A stretch of DNA of 8,009 bases from Candidatus Zhuqueibacterota bacterium RBG_16_48_16 (GTDB lineage: Bacteria; Zhuqueibacterota; Zhuqueibacteria; Residuimicrobiales; Sediminimicrobiaceae). The stretch is from positions 1 to 8,009 of the forward strand of contig METF01000259.1 in NCBI GenBank assembly GCA_001771235.1. Reading direction: 5' to 3'. Positions 5,954 through 8,009 of the stretch are shown in pieces (position 1 is the stretch's first letter; every line of letters starts with the position of its first letter). The notes under the pieces were generated by a model, which was given only the letters and a program-made list of their open reading frames with translations, was not told the origin of the DNA and searched no databases. The position numbers and the translations under genes are program-made.

Positions 5954-6763
5954 CTATTTGCCGGCCACAACGGACCAATCCGCATAGATATCTACCCCTT
6001 CGACCGTCTCCCCGTCTTTCAGATTTAACCGGCCAGGTTGTGTGGGATTTGTGGGGTCCAGATACACGCCGACTGTTTTAAAATCCGTCAGGGCGGCGCG
6101 CTCCGCCAGCCAAAAGACGGCGATAAAGTTGACACCGCCCGCCTGGATGGGAAGATTATAATGGTAGGGATTTTCTTCGATACTGAAATCTATCGCCCGC
6201 AGGTACAACAAAAAGTGAATGCCCTCTTCGGGTTTTAATTTAAACGCGGCGATGGCCGTGGCCAACGTGTTCGGTGGAAAGGGTCCGTTAAAATATATCG
6301 TGCCTTTTATGGCCGAGGGGCGATTGAGCCGGTTCAAGTTGGCATAGAGTGTTTTCTCGACGACAGGCTTCTGGGCGGTGACATCAAAGCTGGCGGGAAG
6401 CAAACTGTTGCTCGCATCGAGCGGCATGGCCAGTATGTCCGCCAGGTTCGATTTGGTGTCGTTGCTGTACCACCAGAGGGCATAAGAATCATAGTGGCCA
6501 TAGGGCAAGTCCATCTCGGTAAAAATGGTATCCTGAAGGAACGGCAGGCCGTTGGGACTGTGATAAAGCTCGTTGATAGCATGTGGTGGGAAAACCGGCG
6601 CAACCACCAGATAAATGCCCTGTGTATTTGCCGGCGCCTCGCCGCGATAGATAACGCGCACTTTGAGCTTGCCGGGCAAGGGCGAAATACCGTGGTTAAA
6701 ATCACAGGCGGCCGTAAACAGCCAAGCCGCGAACAGGATAAGGATGGTTTTTCTAAATATCAT
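5954..6763 (-). CDS. Two-domain lipoprotein encoded with the TonB-dependent receptor
   Basis: I do not recognise the family. Residues 1-20 are a lipoprotein signal: RK, a hydrophobic core, then the lipobox FTAAC with C20 as the lipidated residue. After a short linker the 269-residue protein contains two related halves, about 32-147 and 151-266. Matching blocks are IYRGEAPANT (38-47) with IYFNGPFPPNT (156-166); DLPYGHYDSYALWW (85-98) with NLPIQAGGVNFIAVFWL (203-219); VVEKTLYANLNRL (134-146) with TVEGVDIYADWSVV (253-266). The pattern suggests tandem beta-sandwich domains, likely on the outer membrane or facing the periplasm. Being first in a likely operon with the receptor, it may help capture or hand over that receptor's ligand; this is inference. 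The frame can be extended to a TTG at 6871, but the extra 36 residues translate the palindromic repeat, so the ATG at 6763, giving a perfect lipoprotein signal, is chosen. A five-codon ATG...TGA frame at 6774-6760 overlaps this start and may be chance. Confidence 0.87.
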   Translation of the reverse strand: MIFRKTILILFAAWLFTAACDFNHGISPLPGKLKVRVIYRGEAPANTQGIYLVVAPVFPPHAINELYHSPNGLPFLQDTIFTEMDLPYGHYDSYALWWYSNDTKSNLADILAMPLDASNSLLPASFDVTAQKPVVEKTLYANLNRLNRPSAIKGTIYFNGPFPPNTLATAIAAFKLKPEEGIHFLLYLRAIDFSIEENPYHYNLPIQAGGVNFIAVFWLAERAALTDFKTVGVYLDPTNPTQPGRLNLKDGETVEGVDIYADWSVVAGK

Positions 6764-6824
6764 AGCGATTTCATAAACGCAGAGAGTAATTATTTTGCAA
6801 AATGAAGTAGAAGTAAAATTCCAA

Positions 6825-6965
6825 ATGACAAATACACAAATCTCAAATAAGTCCCAAATTCGAATGACCAACTACCAAACCATCAGATTTGTTTGGGCTT
6901 TCGAATTTTGATCTTGGGATTTATTTGGAATTTGCAGCTTGAGTTTTGGTGCTTAACCTTTACTT
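6825..6965. repeat. AT-rich imperfect palindromic intergenic repeat, copy 2
   Basis: This is a second copy, in the same orientation, of the repeat at 1823-1985. Shared identical runs include AAATCTCAAATAA, GGAATTTGCAGC as part of a 19-bp match TTTATTTGGAATTTGCAGC, and TTTCGAATTTTG. It is itself an inverted repeat (left arm 6825-6885, right arm 6900-6965; AAGTA and AATTCGAA blocks pair). The 267-bp gap 6764-7030 between the lipoprotein gene and the downstream-facing end of the sorting-domain gene consists mainly of this repeat. It may affect read-through between these two leftward genes, or supply leader sequence for the lipoprotein gene. Confidence 0.85.
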
Positions 6966-7030
6966 TACTTGACTCTACAGTTGCCGCAGATTCAGAAAAC
7001 GCAAGAGCGTGAGATAAATATCGCCTTATG

Positions 7031-8009
7031 TTAACGGAGAATGACAAGCTTCCGAATCAGGTTGTTATTCTCGGTGCTCAGCTCGTAAAAATAGACACCG
7101 GAAGGAACCGGCTTTTGCGTTTCGTCCAAACCCGTCCAATGGATTTCGTGATAGCCTGCCGGAAATTCTCTTTCCGCAAGAGCATTCACCAGACGGCCGT
7201 TGACGTCGTAGATAGAGATTATAACCTGATGCCGCGATGGGAGTGAAAAACCGATTTTCGTCGAGCTGTTGAACGGGTTGGGATAATTCTGGTACAGTGC
7301 AAAGCCATCCGGCAGGGCCGTTTCTTTTGGCTGTTCCACATCCGTCACCAGCCGACGTTTGACCTTTACCGGATTTTCGACCCACGTCGCGAGCTTGCTG
7401 CCGAATTGCTGATCTTTATTAGCCTCGATGAAATAGGCCGTAAAACCGAGCGACAGGCTGACATCAGCATCGGCGGCAGAGGTCAGAAACAAAATGCCCT
7501 GGTCGGCATAAGACATGTTATCTCCCGTATCCTCAGAGCCGACATAATCGCTGTCCGCCTGGCCGCCGTTCTTGTTATCGTAATAATAAAGCTGGATGGC
7601 GCTCCACGAAGTATCGACAAAGGTCACATGGGTGAACATGGTTCCCTGCGCTCCCGAGACCAGAGTCCACTCTCTTATCGGCACGTCAATGGCTTTGTTT
7701 ACCGCGTCCTGAGCGCCGTCGACGGGCACGTTGTTGTTGTACTTGTTATAAAATTTCATCCCGGCCGCCTGGGGACTAAAATCCCAGGACTGCCGCAGTA
7801 CGTCGAATTCAATCGTGTAGTCTTCATTCGGATCCAGCTCGTCTCGCAGGCTATCCGGCAACAGGTTGGTGCCACCTTCTAAGGTGCCGCTATATGGATA
7901 AAAGAGCGTCTTTACGTAAAAGCCGAGAGACTCTACGTAAATTTCGCCGAACCTCAGAGTCTGGCGCACTTCTCGTATGACCCGCACCACCGGTTTACTG
8001 GTGTAAGCG
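7031..8009 (-). CDS. Secreted/surface protein with C-terminal T9SS-like (FlgD-type) sorting domain, N-terminus beyond the window
   Basis: The frame is open to the right edge of the window (it reads AYTSKPVV before the GTG at 7990), so the gene is 5'-truncated and that GTG should not be taken as its start. Counting residues from the GTG, 1-210 are beta-rich, with many Tyr, Asp, Asn and Gly (for example FSPQAAGMKFYNKYNNNVPVD at 71-91) and no catalytic motif I recognise. Residues about 228-319 form the sorting domain: YQNYPNPFN at 233-241, IYDVNGRLV at 260-268, FPAGYHEIHWTG at 276-287, PSGVYFYEL at 296-304, and the terminal LIRKLVILR. Domains of this kind direct export through the type IX secretion system in Bacteroidota; in related phyla they mark secreted proteins, although the route is less certain. 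The gene precedes the lipoprotein-receptor pair in the same direction, but a 267-bp repeat-filled gap lies between them, so a shared transcript is uncertain. The cargo function is unknown. Confidence 0.85.
   Translation of the reverse strand, partial: AYTSKPVVRVIREVRQTLRFGEIYVESLGFYVKTLFYPYSGTLEGGTNLLPDSLRDELDPNEDYTIEFDVLRQSWDFSPQAAGMKFYNKYNNNVPVDGAQDAVNKAIDVPIREWTLVSGAQGTMFTHVTFVDTSWSAIQLYYYDNKNGGQADSDYVGSEDTGDNMSYADQGILFLTSAADADVSLSLGFTAYFIEANKDQQFGSKLATWVENPVKVKRRLVTDVEQPKETALPDGFALYQNYPNPFNSSTKIGFSLPSRHQVIISIYDVNGRLVNALAEREFPAGYHEIHWTGLDETQKPVPSGVYFYELSTENNNLIRKLVILR

Noticed and set aside
6992..7010. Possible terminator after the sorting-domain gene (ACGC-TCTT-GCGT followed by T on the minus strand)
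   Set aside because: The stem is only 4 bp and the T-run is short; too weak to call.
7406..7882. 158-codon rightward open frame
   Set aside because: It is antisense to the sorting-domain protein, whose frame is longer and has a clear C-terminal motif.
1..8009. CRISPR array, tRNA, rRNA, transposase or phage genes
   Set aside because: No regularly spaced repeats, cloverleaf-like sequence, DDE-type transposase or phage structural protein was seen on either strand.

Overview
The window looks like chromosomal DNA from a Gram-negative member of the Fibrobacterota-Chlorobiota-Bacteroidota (FCB) assemblage. Calditrichota, KSB1 or Ignavibacteriota relatives seem more likely than classical Bacteroidota. 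The evidence is a TonB-dependent receptor with an N-terminal carboxypeptidase-regulatory-like domain, a lipoprotein with a lipobox, and a secreted protein ending in a YQNYPNPFN / FlgD-like C-terminal sorting domain. Most genes also lack a clear Shine-Dalgarno sequence. This assignment is inference from protein style only. No tRNA, rRNA, CRISPR array, transposase or phage gene was seen.

Layout from left to right: (i) a 3'-truncated secreted M1-family zinc metallopeptidase on the minus strand, whose end in the window is disrupted by an 82-bp perfect tandem duplication (1-164); (ii) a small two-helix membrane protein just upstream, overlapping the peptidase start by 14 bp; (iii) an AT-rich palindromic repeat; (iv) a TrmH/SpoU-type RNA 2'-O-methyltransferase (minus); (v) a ~124-bp imperfect palindrome in the divergent gap; (vi) a divergent PAP2-like membrane protein (plus); (vii) a ~335-bp nested palindrome filling the convergent gap; (viii) a TonB-dependent receptor preceded by a two-domain lipoprotein, separated by only 18 bp and probably one operon (minus); (ix) a second copy of the AT-rich palindrome; (x) the C-terminal part of a secreted protein with a T9SS-like sorting domain, running off the right edge.

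Together the minus-strand genes describe cell-envelope work: an outer-membrane receptor with a partner lipoprotein, a secreted or periplasmic aminopeptidase, and a secreted or surface protein. No pathway can be assigned, and the receptor's substrate cannot be read from the sequence. The most distinctive content is between the genes. Three of the four gaps longer than 150 bp hold the two AT-rich palindromes or the ~124-bp palindrome, and the fourth holds the ~335-bp one. The latter two share terminal motifs, as expected for one family of mobile-element remnants. The genes themselves belong mostly to well-known families, and I see no convincing new enzymatic or defence system.
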